NCBI GenBank assembly: GCA_032718475.1
Contig: JAUCBJ010004813.1
Coordinates: 37,016-101,015, forward strand
Source: Nemertoderma westbladi
Taxonomy: Eukaryota; Xenacoelomorpha; Nemertodermatida; Nemertodermatidae
Direction: 5' to 3'
DNA: 64,000 nucleotides
Both the position numbers and the translations under genes were made by a program. This document shows positions 44,101 to 56,892 of this stretch, piece after piece. Under the pieces are notes generated by a model. The model was not told the DNA's origin. It made no database searches and saw nothing but the letters and a program-made list of their open reading frames with translations. How positions within the stretch are numbered: position 1 is the stretch's first letter; every line of letters starts with the position of its first letter.

Positions 44101-47100
44101 TCAAAGGACGTAAGTAAATACAAGGCTCGAAACAACGATAGGAGAGAACAGGTTGCCAAGACCCCTCCTCAGTCTCCTAACAGAATGCACCGAAGAAAAC
44201 CCGAAGAAAAAACGAGAGTGCATCAAGTTAACCAAGGTAAAGTGAGTAACATCAAACCTAACTGTGCGCTGTGCGACGGGACCCACCGTTTGAGTGCGTG
44301 TGCTGAATTTCTAAAGAAATCCCTTGTAGACAGACGTACAGTCGTGTGGGACAAGCGGTTATGCTATAATTGCCTCAGACCAGGACATCAACGGCGAACC
44401 TGTTACTCAGACATAAAGTGTGCAAAGTGTGGCGCGAAACATCACATCTTGTTACACAGTGAGTTCGAACGAGATAGACAGAGTCAGGTAAGTGAGCCCG
44501 AACTACATGTCCAATTTAGTGACGTAAACGACACTGATCAAGAGTCCGAAATGGAAGGATTCTATACTGACGAATTCTCCGACGCCAATGAATCCTGTTA
44601 TCTAATAAACACCACGGTGTATCGAGCACTTACTTACGAAAAGGACATCAACGATGAGTTTCCCCAAACTACTTTCGCCAAACAACCATCTTGGAAAGCT
44701 CCAACTTCCAACGTAGGAATCAGAGAATTTCCTGTAGTTCAGGTAAGAGTTCACGGTCTTAACAAAAGCTACATAGTGAACGCCCTCCTGGACTCCGGCA
44801 GCACAGGAACATTCATCGATCAAGAACTAGCCGAAGATATCTTTGCTGGACAACCCAAGTTCCGGACTAAATTGAATATGTCAGGAATTATGCAGGTTTG
44901 GAAATCTACCCTAACGGCAGATTACTATGTAGGTGTGTTGTCCACCCCCCAGGATAAGTTAGGAACACAAGGTATAAGGTCAGTAAAAATGGTGGCTATA
45001 AAGAACTTTGCTACTACTCAAGCAGACCTTTATAATTGGGACGAAGATGAGAGCGTCCAACATCTTAAGATACCTCGATTCCAGACAGATTATCCTGGAG
45101 TGCAAATACTTATCGGCCAAAACGCGCACGAGGCGCTCGAAACATTAGAGAAACGGCCTGCTCAACCACAACCACTGCAAACCTATGCGGTAAGAACTAG
45201 AGTAGGTTGGTACTTTACTGGCCCTTCCCGTAGAACTCTCGAAGAGAGAATGCCACACGAACAAATATATCAAGTAAACGATTGGGAAGTGGAAAGCAGT
45301 GAGGTGGACGAACTAACTGAAGGAACACCATACTCCTCGGATAATGACGACATCTACCAACTCTTCGAAGAAGAGAACACAATTGACCTACTTTCAGAGA
45401 ATCAAACTTGGAAAAACCAAGCGAACCTATGTCAACTGATTCGCCCAACGGAATCCATTATTTATAATGACGAACTTAATGACGAGGTAGAGCGCTACAA
45501 CGCTAGAACTTGGGACGAACTCGCCGTACGATTCTTTACCCAAGAATTAGTAGAACCTAATTCATACGACAAAGCCCTGTCGATAGAAGAAGAAAGAGCC
45601 CAGCAAATCCAGGAAACAACCACACGTTTTTTAAAAGATCAAGGTAGATATGAAATCGGACTACCCTTCCGAAAACGGGAACCTAGATTTATAAATAATA
45701 GACCCTTGGCTGAGAAAAGAATCAATCAATTACATCGACGTCTTACGGCAAACGCTTCAGCTAAGGAAATGTACCAAACTCAGTTGAAGAAATTTATCAC
45801 AAAGGGATATGCGGAGCGGGTACCGGAAGGAACTCCAATAACTGAAAGAACTTATTATCTAACACATCATTACGTTCCCAAACCCGGTAAACCCCATGAA
45901 GTACGAGTCGTATTCGATGGCTCTGCTCTATATATGGGCCAATCCCTTAATTCCGAGTTGTTACCAGGACCCAATTTACTCCAATCTTTGTTGGGAATAC
46001 TTTTGAGATTAAGACAATATTCCATCGCGTTCGCTTCCGATATTGAAGGAATATTCTTACAAGTCAAGGCGCTGGAGAGAGATAGAGACAGCCTGAGATT
46101 TCTGTGGTGGCCTGAAGGAGACCTCAACCAGAAACCGGTAGAGTACTGGATGACCATCCAGGCTTTTGGGATCATATCTAGCCCTTCCAACGCCTGCTCC
46201 GTAGTGCGAACCACTGCGAATGACAACAGAGACTCCTTCTCAAAGGAAGTGATAGACAATATAAAACGTAATATATACATGGACGACAATTTAAGGTCCC
46301 TTCCATCAGTAGAAGAAGCCATAGCTGTCGCGAAAGGAACGGTAGAGTGTTTGAAAAGAGGTGGATTTCGACTAACGAAATTCACTAGCAACTCCCGTGA
46401 GTTTCTGGAAGCCATACCGGTAGTAGACCGGGGATCAAAAGACGTCGACTTAATACATGACGATCTTCCGGAAACCAAGATGCTTGGCTTGAAGTGGGAC
46501 ACAGAAAGAGATATCCTGTTTTTTCAGCTAAAACAGCGAGATAATCCAGTTCGGACCAAACGGATTTGTTTAAGTATCCTGAGCACTTATTTCGACCCAT
46601 TGGGATTTATTAGCCCAGTTATATTGATTGCTCGGAGTTTAGTACAACAGATGTGGCTTGAAAACCACTCATGGGATGATCCGCTTAAGGGAGAACTGTT
46701 GAAGAAATGGATGAAATGGGAAGATTCTCTACCTGCCATTGAGAACTTTATAATTTCCCGCGCATATTTTGGACATGTTCTTCCGACGTATTCCTATCAA
46801 CTCCATGTGTTTGGAGACGCCAGCGACATGGGAATAGGTATAGTAGCATATCTGCGAGTCGAAACTCCGGATGGGATCAAAGTCGCCTTGGTTACCTCTA
46901 AGGCACTGATTAACAACAAGTTAAAGGTTCCTCGAGCGGAGTTAAAAGCGGCTTTATACGCTACAGCCATCGGCCGGAACGTAATGGAACAAATCGATTA
47001 CCCACTGGAGAAAACGGTTTATTGGACCGACGCTTTACTCGTGTTGGAATATCTAACCAATGAAGTCTGTCAGTTCAGCGTTTTTGTTACTAACAGGGTA

Positions 47101-49161
47101 GCTATTATTCTTAGTCGCACAAAGATAGATCAATGGAGACATTGCCCTGGTACGATTAATCCAGCCGATATCGCCTCCAGGGGAGCAACTCCACAGGAAC
47201 TGATAGATACTCCAGATTGGTTGGGTGGACCCGACTTCCTGAGCAAGGAAGAGGACGAATGGCCTCCTCACCTTACTACGGCGGAAATTCGACAAGCCAA
47301 GGGAGCGGAGACCGTCAAACCTAAAACCCGGGCGAGTAAATCGAAGTTATTTAAACCGACTATCGATCTATCTGTATTACATGTTTCCGGAAACGATGAT
47401 TTGGATCCACAATCCCTCGCTATAAATAAGTCTGTTGCGGAAATTCGAGATAGAGATTGGAAATCTGGAATACCAGACGTCTCGCAAGGAATCTCACCCC
47501 TGCTGCAGAGAGCGATGCATCATTACAGTTCCTGGAATCGTCTCTGTAAAGCCGTCACATACTTAAAGAGATGTTTTCACCATCACTACTCCAGGAAGCA
47601 GACCACTAGTGATCCTGCTCCAGTGACATCTGCGCAAGTTCATGTTATTAAAGATCTACCTAAGTACAAGATATCAGACCGGTTTCTAAAGGAGAAGATC
47701 AGTTACCAGGAGCATGAAGAAACTAATAAGCAGCTACTGAGACTCCTGCAATGCTATGAGGATTCCGATAGGTATTTTCTGCTATTAAGAAATCCGCAGA
47801 TGCGCTTAAGGGATCGATTCTCGAGCACAATGATAGATGGGTTAATACGTGTTGGAGGAAGACTCACCAACGCCCCATTATCCTTTGATACTAAATTCCC
47901 TATACTCATTAGTAATCTTGAAGTACAAATCAAGATGATTGTAGATGTTCACAGTAAGCTTTATCATGCTGGAAGAGAACGAGTTCTTAGCGAAATTCGA
48001 ACTCGCTATTATTTTGATAAACCCCGTAAGGCTCTGAACCAAGTTCTTAGGAACTGCATACCCTGTAGGAAAGCATTCAGTAGGCCTTTAACACAGCGAG
48101 AGGCAGAATTACCTAGGGAACGAGTAAGCTTCTATGAACCACCTTTTACTAATACTGGTGTAGATTTATTTGGCCCTATTGAAGTATATCGTGCGAGGAC
48201 TATAGTCAAGAGATGGTGTGTCATCTTCGTGTGCATGACTTGCAGAGCCATCCATCTCGATATGGTGAACGATCTATCTACCAACAGTTTCGTCTTAAGT
48301 CTACGACGACAGATCGCTCGCTTCGGTACGAGTAATACCATGAGATCGGACAAGGGAACGAATTTCATTGGTGCCAACAACGAAATACAGGCTTACGTAA
48401 AGGACTGGAACCAAAGACAGGTGGATGACCAGCTAAGGATAACAGCGTCTAGCTGGACCTTCAACGCCGCCAACGCCCCTTGGTGGGGAGGAAGTTGGGA
48501 GAGATTAATTAGAAGTGTTAAGACCGCATTTCACTTTATAGTGCCATGCCGTGCGTATCTCACCGACGAACTTTTGCGGACGTTAATGGAGGAAATAGCT
48601 GCCTATCTCAACGAGAGACCGCTTATGCCAGTCTCATCGAGTCCCGATTCCCTGGAAGCGCTAACACCTGCGCACTTCCTACTGAAGAAACCGGTAGCCA
48701 TGCTCCCACGATCGGAGATTGCCGACGGAGACGAATACTGCCGTCGAACTTGGCAACTTATGCAGTTGCTATCCCGTCGTTTCGCTGACCATTTCGAGAA
48801 ACATTACCTGCCCATGCTACAACTTCGAACTAAGTGGTTTGCGCAGCAGGAAAACGTCAGCACCGGAGATATGGTACTTATTGTAGATCCAGACCTCCCA
48901 CGTAAACGGTGGCAGACAGGTCGTATCATCGAGACCCATATCTCGGAGGATGGTTTAGTGCGTTCAGTAGAACTCATCGTTATGAGGCGTAACTTCAAGA
49001 AGCCCGGTATAATCTTTGAGACGCAACAACTCAATCGCCCAGTTGGTCGTTTATGTTTACTGGAAAGAGACAGAGAACTCTCTGGAAACTATGGAAGACA
49101 AGACACTCTTCCCACGACCACCTCCCTAATTCCTCAAACATCTAGGGACTCCCAAACGTGA
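41109..49161 (+). pseudogene. E2 gag-pol, broken by one frameshift and one stop
   Basis: Same domain order as E1 gag-pol. Frame 41109-42635 covers the N-terminal gag and a shorter Ala/Glu coiled coil. Relative to E1 about 11 nt are missing near 42617-42627, shifting the frame; the next frame runs 42628-44079 (DUF1759-like core) and ends at a TGA (44077-44079) where E1 has AGA. Downstream 44185-49161 is open for 1,658 codons: zinc motifs, LDSGSTGTF protease, RT with YMDD (46276-46287), RNase H with FGDAS, integrase with GVDLFGP, RSDKGTNF and WERLIRS, and a DUF5641-like tail. The pol part is therefore intact. The copy is probably not autonomous unless the lesions are bypassed. Confidence 0.92.
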
Positions 49162-49509
49162 TACGTCTGGAGTGGGTGTATGACTATGTTATTTATCTAT
49201 TTTATTACATTTTATATGCGAACTTTATTATGTACTTTATTATAATCGTTTTTATTCAATTTTTATTTAGTAGAATGTTATTTTAGGGATTATTTAGTAG
49301 ATTAGTGCAATATATTAGTGTTTATTACGTACATAATTACTATAATATATATTTAGTGCGACGGCGAGAAATAATTATTTTTCTCTTCCCTTACTGTCCG
49401 TATCATATTATAAATACGTGACTACAGTAAGATGAAATGTCCGTACTTCTTAAAGTACAATAAAGCCACTACTATATTTAAGTATTATTGGTAGGCAGAG
49501 TATTAGGAA

Positions 49510-49610
49510 TGCAAAGTTCAGATCCTCGTGTCTCGGCTAAACCAAGCTCTGGGTAGACCTTGGAAACGACTTGCCTCTTCACACTGACATTGCTTCGTGC
49601 GATATTGCTC
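49510..49610 (+). promoter_or_regulatory. 101-nt block identical to E1 11931-12031
   Basis: No difference seen by eye over 101 nt, in contrast to the diverged neighbouring non-coding sequence. Confidence 0.55.
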
Positions 49611-50715
49611 TTCTACCTTATAACAAATAATACATATAGTAGCGTGGTGTCCCTCTAACAGTAGCGTAAATCGCAAATAAATCTGTTAAACTTTTTGACC
49701 ATCTGTAATTCTAGTCGATTAAGATATCGTGGCACCCACCGATATACTTGAAAGACAAATTCTAGAATCAGTGGTTAACGTCCCCAGACAAGTTCTGGAA
49801 TAAATCGGTGCTCATCCTAAATATTAATTTAATATTTATTAAAATCTGTAAAATCCCGATCCTTTAAGATTTCTAGTCAATTAAGATATCGCAGTATTTA
49901 CCGATATTCTTAGAAGGACTATTTTATAGAATTAAGGATCCTGAGTTCCCAGACATGCTCTGGAATAAAATTTGTGTCAATTTAACATCAAATAATAAAA
50001 TTCACGGGAATAAATTTAAATTCATATTCAAATGAATTTCATAAATTGTCATTTTGTGCAATTTATAACATTCCCAAAATTCCAGTAATTAATAGATCAT
50101 GGGAGCGGAGATTCATATTGAGTGTACTAGAGTGTAAGAATCCCCAACATACAGTCAATAGCCGATAAAATTTATAAAATCATGCATAAAGAGGATATTG
50201 ACAATTAAAGAATTACTATTAAATAGCATCCCAGATCTGTATGCATGAGAATTACCCTAATTCTACCGCTAGTTTTCCATAATGTCACCATGGCAACACC
50301 CACGCTAGAATTAGAAGCAAGTTAAAGGAACAATAAAAAGCTTGCCCCATTGCGTAGCATAAGAGTATACATAGCGCACTATTAGTATCCAAGGATACAT
50401 AGTAATAACGTGACATTCTGGAAGACACTGACTAACGGACAAATGGCATGCATGTGTGCAGTAAGTAATGATTGTATGGAATTTGTGCGTTTATAGGTGA
50501 ATGATACTACTAAAGTGTGTTTACAGTAACTAATCGCAATTGTAAAGTAGCCCTAACTCTACCGAGATAACCTCAAGTGGATTCAAGCCTTTGGGACGGA
50601 CAATGGTGGGACTTGTGCCGGTTATCGTTGTCGTGCTGTTGCTACATGTTGGCGTAAACACTGCGACAGCGGTACATCGGCGCTGAGAAACCCACTGTCC
50701 GGGGGCAAAGCCTAG

Positions 50716-50739
50716 TAGGCAGCGACGCCCGCTTGCCTA
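50716..50739 (+). promoter_or_regulatory. conserved hairpin 43 nt upstream of ORF2 in E2
   Basis: TAGGC-AGCG-ACGCC-CGCT-(T)-GCCTA; same stem as E1 13164-13187. Confidence 0.5.
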
Positions 50740-52879
50740 AAATATTAACTCATATTGATATTAATAAACTCAGATAGCAGATATGACGGAATTGATAGAA
50801 GATGACCTTGGTATCAGGGAGCGATATACTCTACCTTTACAAGCGTTTGTGGATAGCTTGATACGCGGTGAAGCCGATCCGACTATTACGGAGGACGATG
50901 GTCGTTATATCGAACCGCCGATGTCCCAGGAACAACTTACGCGTGAATTGGACTATAGAAAATTCACCGCTCGCTATACGAATCGTAATGGTACGTATAT
51001 GGACTTCTTAACTACCGGCCATCCTACCGATTTACATGATACGGAAGATGTAGACACCGAAAGGGAAGTGGTTTTATTTAAATATCATGCCCAGCGGAAT
51101 CGTAATGATAAACCGAGAATAGAACACGAGAACTCTATTCGCAACCTACTCGACAGAGAAAACGTTGAAGAACCCGATAAGCGTATCAACTTCAACGACT
51201 ACTTGGAATTTTTGAGAGAAACCTATCTCAATATTGCCAGTCAACAGAACCTAGAGACTCGATATCCTCAAGGTATACATCACGATCCCATGGTAGAACT
51301 CAAACGACTCTATTTCACCATGATGTATCTTACCGCAGATCGTCCACTACCTGTTGTCCCGGACAGCTTTGAACAAATGGAAGAGTATTGCAAAACTGGA
51401 GAACGATCACCCGCGTTTCCTCTGCAGGACGTACGTCTTTGGTATTATTGTGACTCATGTCCTAGACCTAACCAGCAATCGGAAAGACATAAACATCCGC
51501 GGAGACGTTGTGCTAAACACAGTTTTACGCGTTATACTTACGGGAGTTTCGAACGAAACCTGTTCGACGTATCACCTACGATCGCCCATCTAAAACGATC
51601 GCTAAATAAACCCATGATCAGAGTTCCGGAATACTCGGTCAGGCCTCCTCATTTCCCAGTGAGACCTCAAACTCTTGATCCTAACAGTATCACTGATCCT
51701 CCCGAGTTATACTCACTGTTCAAAGATTTGGTGTTACCCGAGCAGTTAATCGGTGATGTTCCCGCGGTAGGTTCGTTAGATATTCGACCATCCTATTTAA
51801 CCGGATTGGGACGCGGGCATCTAACATCCCCATTTAATCCTTACAATCGGCCAGGATTAACTCCGATACAACCTGCCACGGAAGTCGAGGAGAGTGTCAT
51901 CAGAAACGCTTTAGACGCCATCCGACAGAAAATCGGAAAGGGAACACAGGATTTTCTAGAAAAACGTAAATTACAGCAGCAGGTCCAATCGGTGAAAGAG
52001 TTAGCCTTGCCGCAGTTTGATAGAGAAATCCAAAACCTCGAAGAGGACATCGAGCTTGGACGTACGTATTCTCTACAGGAGTTTCTAGAAGAACGCTTAC
52101 AGAAACAAGCGGAGGAAAATCAACTAGAGGAGAAACATACGGAAATGGATGAGAGAGAAGAAGCCGCTTTAGCCCAACCCGAAGCTCAGATACTCATAAC
52201 CGATCTCTACTCTAAAACCGTCCGTCATCCATCGATGGTTCCGCATTTCGGAGACAAACTCTTTGCAAAAATACAACCCCAACCGGTTGATATCAGCATA
52301 AGATCGCAAAATCTTATCACTGACGCTCCTATGTTACAGCGTCCGCCAATCGAGGCCGCTCGAGTTGACGGTATACTCGTTGAACCTCCGGACAATCGAG
52401 CGGATCTTGTCCGTCGTATGGTACACGATGTCAACATACGCGCTAGACCTTTACAGAACTCTTTTTATGGAATTAAAGACCACCCTTATTACGTTAATCT
52501 GACTCAATATTATATGGTAAAACCAGAAGATCCTACGCATAATTTAAAGTTTCTACCACTAATAAATCCTCTGGACATTGTCGAACTCGAACAATTGCAA
52601 AAACATCTGGATCAGTTAGTAAAGGTAAACTCATTTCGAAAACCATATAACGTTTCTCGAATAGAGAAGGATACAGAACCTCCTTATAATCTCGATGGAT
52701 TTATTAAAACTCGATTAGTCCATTGGAATCTAGACGTATTATTCGAGGAGGAGAAAATCCAAAGATATGGAAATGTGGAGACGTATACCACTCGATACAT
52801 GAAGTATAGTGATCTCCCTGACGCTAATCAATGCGCCACCTTGTGGCATCCGGTAGGGATGACCCTCGAGAACGCCACC

Positions 52880-53580
52880 AAAGAGTGGAATGAAACTCTT
52901 AATATTATTGAGATGTATGGCGTTGTTACTTACGATAACGAAGGTAGCGTTCCAATCGGAGAATTAGGAACTACGCGCATGATACACATACGCGGATTAG
53001 CTGGTTCCACTCACGTGTTTACGCGAGCGTGTTCCGACGTGATCGATTATTCCTTTGAAACTCTCACCGAAACGCAAAAGAATCTCCGACATGGACAATT
53101 CGAACTCGCACAGCATTACGTCATTGATACCGAACGCAAACCGGCCATGGGTATCGATGGATCGATGTTACCCCAGCCCGTTCTCGAGATGTTATTCAAC
53201 GAAAGAATCATTAAAATCGGCTCAGCTGTTTACGGAGATCTTCAAAACGACTTTCTGAATATGGAAAATATCCCCTATCCTTTCGTGGATACTCAGCTGA
53301 TAGCTCCTTGGGCCGAAGGCCGAGGTTTCTTTCGCACCATGTATGCTAATGCGTCTAGCAACATTACAAAGGTGCAACGAACTTCCATCGGACATCTTGC
53401 TTTTCAGGAATACGGATGGAATTTCAAGGTCGGAAATCCCATCAACTATCAACAAGTATACGGAGACCATTATTCTCGATTATACTTTGACGGACCGTTG
53501 ACCGCACCTGGTGCCGTGTATAGCTTCATGAGTGTTCCACTCCGCCCCTCCTTAGCTATCTACACGATCTTCGAAAATAC
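52880..53580 (+). other. DEDD 3'-5' exonuclease-like domain within E2 ORF2
   Basis: Motif I is VVTYDNEGS with D718 and E720, followed by a strand MIHIRGL. Motif II is RIIKIGSAVYGDLQND with D819, then FVDTQLIA. The motif-III region reads PLTAPGAVY with Y913, then Ser917 where family members have Asp, and ends AIYTIFE. Order and strand pattern fit RNase D/WRN-type nucleases (PF01612 clan) with 90-100 residues between motifs, larger than usual. The missing last Asp, the same in E1, implies an altered or lost activity. Similarity is from recognition, not from a search. Confidence 0.55.
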
Positions 53581-54063
53581 CGCACTTTCCGGTTGGCTAG
53601 CCGATGTGTGCAGTCGTACTATACGCGCCCATCCATTAATCCTTGGGACCAAACTCGCTAAGCTAGATGAACATAATAAATTCATCCGCTTTGAATGTTT
53701 CCGACGATTTTTAACCCCGTTTCGCAACGTGGATAGCCAATTCAAAGACCGCGCTTTGACCAAGCTCAGCTTAAGAGACTCGGCTGCGGAGAAGTTAGAT
53801 AGCGCTGGATTTGCTATTTTCAAAGACATTTGTATAATAACCTACACTCCTCTGTTATCCAAAGACCTCGAATCCCCACCGGTTATTCTGTCGTGGAAAT
53901 TCAGACGGTAGGTCCACTTGAGGAGACGGCCATGCCTACCTCAACTATACAAGGGGAAGACGAACCCATATGTTTAGAATCTGAAGAGATTCAGCCCCCC
54001 ACGTCTCGGAGTAGCGATAGTGACTACATATTGGAATGATATCAAGGTCCACAGTGTCTTACT

Positions 54064-55035
54064 GTGTATGATTATCGCCATGCCAATTATGTTTCTCGAC
54101 AACGTTGTCGGCTGTGCGCATCGAGAGACCATATTACGTCTATGGACACCAACGATCTCTGTTCCTATTTCCACGAGCAACCGTCGATGGAAATCTATTG
54201 TGCATATTGTCGGCTTAATAATTTGCACATTTTTGCTGTCTGCCCCCAATTTATGACTCAATGCCATCATTGTCAATTAAAAGGACACGCCAGCTTTGAT
54301 TGTCCCTTTAATCATGATTTAGAGAGCGTAGATGAAATGATTGTACTACGTTATATCAGAGCTTGGGAAGCGAACGCTGATTTACATTGTGATTCACGCC
54401 ATCGCTATTACCCTGGACGCGCTTACGAAGGAGTTTATGCGTTCCATCCTTATTTGTTTGCCTCCGTCGAGCAGAAATCACGCATATCAAGTTATGAACT
54501 ACTGAAGCGCGTTGGAGAATGTATTTCAACCAAATATGTACGCAAATTTCTCAGGAGCATTAATCCGAGTGACATCTATTCTTACAACTTAATAAACTTT
54601 ATCCGTCAAGACCCTGCTTATGGAGACTTATTTGTCAACTCACACCCCGAGTTACAGGAAGTATATCAACGGCCTTACGAGTACCGAGCCCGCGAACGCG
54701 AGTTGGAAAGAACCATTAAACCAAGGAAGTTTTTAACTGCCTATGGTCCACCCACGGCCCTCGTTCTGACCACTCGTAAAGGACCCGTAAGAGCGGCTGT
54801 CTTGAAACGAGCTCTCAAAGCCGTTAGACCCCTCTCCCCGGACGTTGATGTCAATCAACCCGGTACTTCGACCGGCGGATACACCGATCGTAATCTCATA
54901 CCTTCTGATGCAATCATATTGCACCCTTCACCCAGGAGTTATAGCCCTCCTCGTAAAGTGGCTCGCCCCAAAGAGAAAAGGACTCTTGCTAGCTTTAAAA
55001 AACTGCGTAAACGCCGTCCGCGCAAGAAAGACTAA
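54064..55035 (+). CDS. E2 ORF2 C-terminal zinc-knuckle and basic region (open segment)
   Basis: 324 codons open after the TGA. Three zinc motifs: CRLC...H...C, CAYC-x5-H-x4-C and an exact CCHC knuckle CHHCQLKGHASFDC. The tail RKRRPRKKD is strongly basic. It is the counterpart of the end of the E1 ORF2; CCHC knuckles of this kind usually bind single-stranded RNA or DNA. Confidence 0.7.
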   Translation: MYDYRHANYVSRQRCRLCASRDHITSMDTNDLCSYFHEQPSMEIYCAYCRLNNLHIFAVCPQFMTQCHHCQLKGHASFDCPFNHDLESVDEMIVLRYIRAWEANADLHCDSRHRYYPGRAYEGVYAFHPYLFASVEQKSRISSYELLKRVGECISTKYVRKFLRSINPSDIYSYNLINFIRQDPAYGDLFVNSHPELQEVYQRPYEYRARERELERTIKPRKFLTAYGPPTALVLTTRKGPVRAAVLKRALKAVRPLSPDVDVNQPGTSTGGYTDRNLIPSDAIILHPSPRSYSPPRKVARPKEKRTLASFKKLRKRRPRKKD

Positions 55036-55105
55036 CTGTTTAGAGTATTTTTATATTTTAGAAACTGTGATTTTGTATATTTTATAGACTTAAATCCCAT
55101 TTTCT

Positions 55106-55113
55106 GGGAGCGG
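55106..55113 (+). promoter_or_regulatory. polypurine tract before the 3' LTR of E2
   Basis: GGGAGCGG adjacent to the LTR start, identical to E1. Confidence 0.55.
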
Positions 55114-56306
55114 TGTAAAAGCTTTTGTGGGATAACTGATTCATTTGCTTTGCTAACCAGTTCCCCCCAGTCGCTGAATACTCTAAAAAGGGATATCCAG
55201 CTAGAATAATGCAAGCTACCGGCTGATTGGCTAATTTGCTGTGCGAAGGGATCTGGGTTCTGTTCGATCGGCCAACCAGCTTAGGGAGGTTGCCTCAGCC
55301 CTGCTGTCCGCATCGGCCAATAGAATTTGAGTGGGCGTTGATTTTGACCTATCCCAGAGCTACTGATCTGAATTTTCCTATCTCACTGCTCATCCTCTGT
55401 GTTGGACGGGAGCTTCGGGGAATAAGGGTAGTTGGTATCCTCGTATAGTCAAGTAGTCATATGATTCTTTATATGATTCTGTTGTTGTGTTCCCATTTTT
55501 CGCCATAACACCGGCTTTTGGAACAACTCTAGTAAAACTGCTTAAATTATCGAAAGTATAACTGTTATCTAATCAATCAATCAACTAATCTAACTGATCT
55601 AATTAACTCACTATTAATCATATTGTTTGTACTGTTATGTACCGTCAGTTATTAATTGTTTGTTGATGAAATATTGCCCTTTGGAGAATACTGATAAATC
55701 ACCCAAAATTCCCAATTTTCTTGATACACTACAGGTTAGAGAGACCGGCTATATATAACAATTGCGATTTATATCAATGTGGTGTGTATTGAATCTAATG
55801 TTATTTAGCAGACCCTACATGAGTCAATTGCTGCTCTCTTTATGTGTGATCAAATTTACTGACGGTCGGCAGAATAGTGTGCATGATTGTGATTGGTAAC
55901 AAAGCATTTCCTAAAGAATGCGCCTTATACTTTAATCATAAGCAGTATCGTTGCGTTTAGTATAAGTCCTAGCTCTGTTTAAATAGATAGAGCGCCACGT
56001 CCTAAAGGAACTGTTAATATTTCCCTAAAGCCAATAATATCTGTCAGAAATTAATTATTAACGATCAATCGAATAATACAGTAGGTTTACACTGCAACCT
56101 TACACTGCAATAATAATAATTTAAGCATCCGAATTCAGCCTCCCGGGTGTAGATCCATCGGGTGAATGATCGCGCATGGGCTGGCTTCGGTTAATGTTTT
56201 GTTTATTAGCATAAAATATTGTCGTATGCTAAAGGTGTTTTAATCAACTAAAAGACATATAAATTTTGGCAGGTTAAACTGCCAAAGGTCTTCATAAGCG
56301 CGAACA
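55114..56306 (+). repeat. 3' LTR of E2
   Basis: 1,193 bp, almost identical to 37694-38891. Confidence 0.95.
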
Positions 56307-56311
56307 AATAA
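56307..56311. repeat. target-site duplication of E2, right copy (AATAA)
   Basis: Matches 37689-37693. Confidence 0.9.
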
Positions 56312-56887
56312 GATTGATCATTATACTGTATTATAGTTGAATTACATTTTTTACTTGCATGCAGTGCATACTTCACATTTACCATGTATAGGAATTGTTC
56401 AATATATCTTATCTATCTTATCTTATCATACCGGTACGGTACTGCTGTACAGTACATACTGTTCAAGTACGAAATTGCAGAATAATAATTTGACACCACC
56501 TAGCGGATTAATATATCATTGTATATCAAACGAATACATTTATAGCATTGGGTATGGGGTCCGAGCCACGAAGTTGGCGGAGTCTTTGCTAACTGACACT
56601 ATCTCTTAGGGGGGTAGGTCAATTATGGCAAATAGTTCATTCAATAATGGTAATGTATGTCATCATCGTCGCTACGATTTGGATTTACTATAACTTCGTC
56701 GGATTTAAAGCTGTCGAGTCGAAAATTAGTAGGAATCAATAAGAGCATAAGTTTAATTTCTTTTAGGGACTTTCAGATTCCATCAAATCATCAGTGTCTC
56801 GCTAGAGGGCTACATGTATAGAAATTAAATATCCTCACATTTCTTTGTTTTAAACCCGTTCTAGCTGAAACTTGGCATATTTGTACT
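56312..56887. other. gene-free stretch
   Basis: AT-rich; no supported ORF or repeat apart from a short GGGTCCGAGCCACGAAG-type motif similar to 36360-36410. Confidence 0.5.
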
Positions 56888-56892
56888 AGACC

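Larger units (their letters stand above)
49162..50782 (+). other. non-coding inter-ORF region of E2
   Basis: 1.6 kb, no gene. Includes the 101-nt block identical to E1 (49510-49610), the two-copy repeat (49709 and 49871), and a GC-richer conserved stretch at about 50590-50740 ending in the hairpin. Confidence 0.7.
50783..55035 (+). pseudogene. E2 ORF2: exonuclease-like plus zinc-knuckle protein, about 1,417 codons, two lesions
   Basis: Starts MTELIEDDLGIRERY. Frame 50783-53911 gives 1,042 residues; near 53840 one base is missing relative to E1, and the last residues of that frame are off-frame. The right frame resumes at 53830-54039, where TGG in E1 is TGA (54037-54039), then runs open to 55035. 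Residues: a Cys/His cluster near 226-250 (CDSC...H...CAKH); coiled coil about 385-470; exonuclease-like domain about 690-940 (see separate entry); then three zinc knuckles and a Lys/Arg-rich end. No signal peptide, membrane segment or glycoprotein features, so not an envelope. I do not recognise residues 1-680. The role may be RNA or cDNA processing; that is inference. Confidence 0.82.
37694..56306 (+). mobile_element. E2: complete giant BEL/Pao-type LTR retrotransposon (18.6 kb)
   Basis: LTRs 37694-38891 and 55114-56306 with a 5-bp TSD AATAA. Same plan as E1 (leader, gag-pol, inter-ORF region, ORF2, PPT) but a different subfamily: the LTRs and coding sequences are clearly diverged from E1. 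The two LTRs of E2 differ at about six sites, so the insertion is young but older than E1. Gag-pol and ORF2 each have lesions. It sits in intron 1 of the protease homologue in the same orientation. ORF2 retains the region E1 has lost. Confidence 0.95.

Noticed and set aside
50783-55035. ORF2 as an envelope protein
   Set aside because: No signal peptide, transmembrane segment, fusion peptide or glycosylation pattern; zinc knuckles and basic tail indicate nucleic-acid binding.
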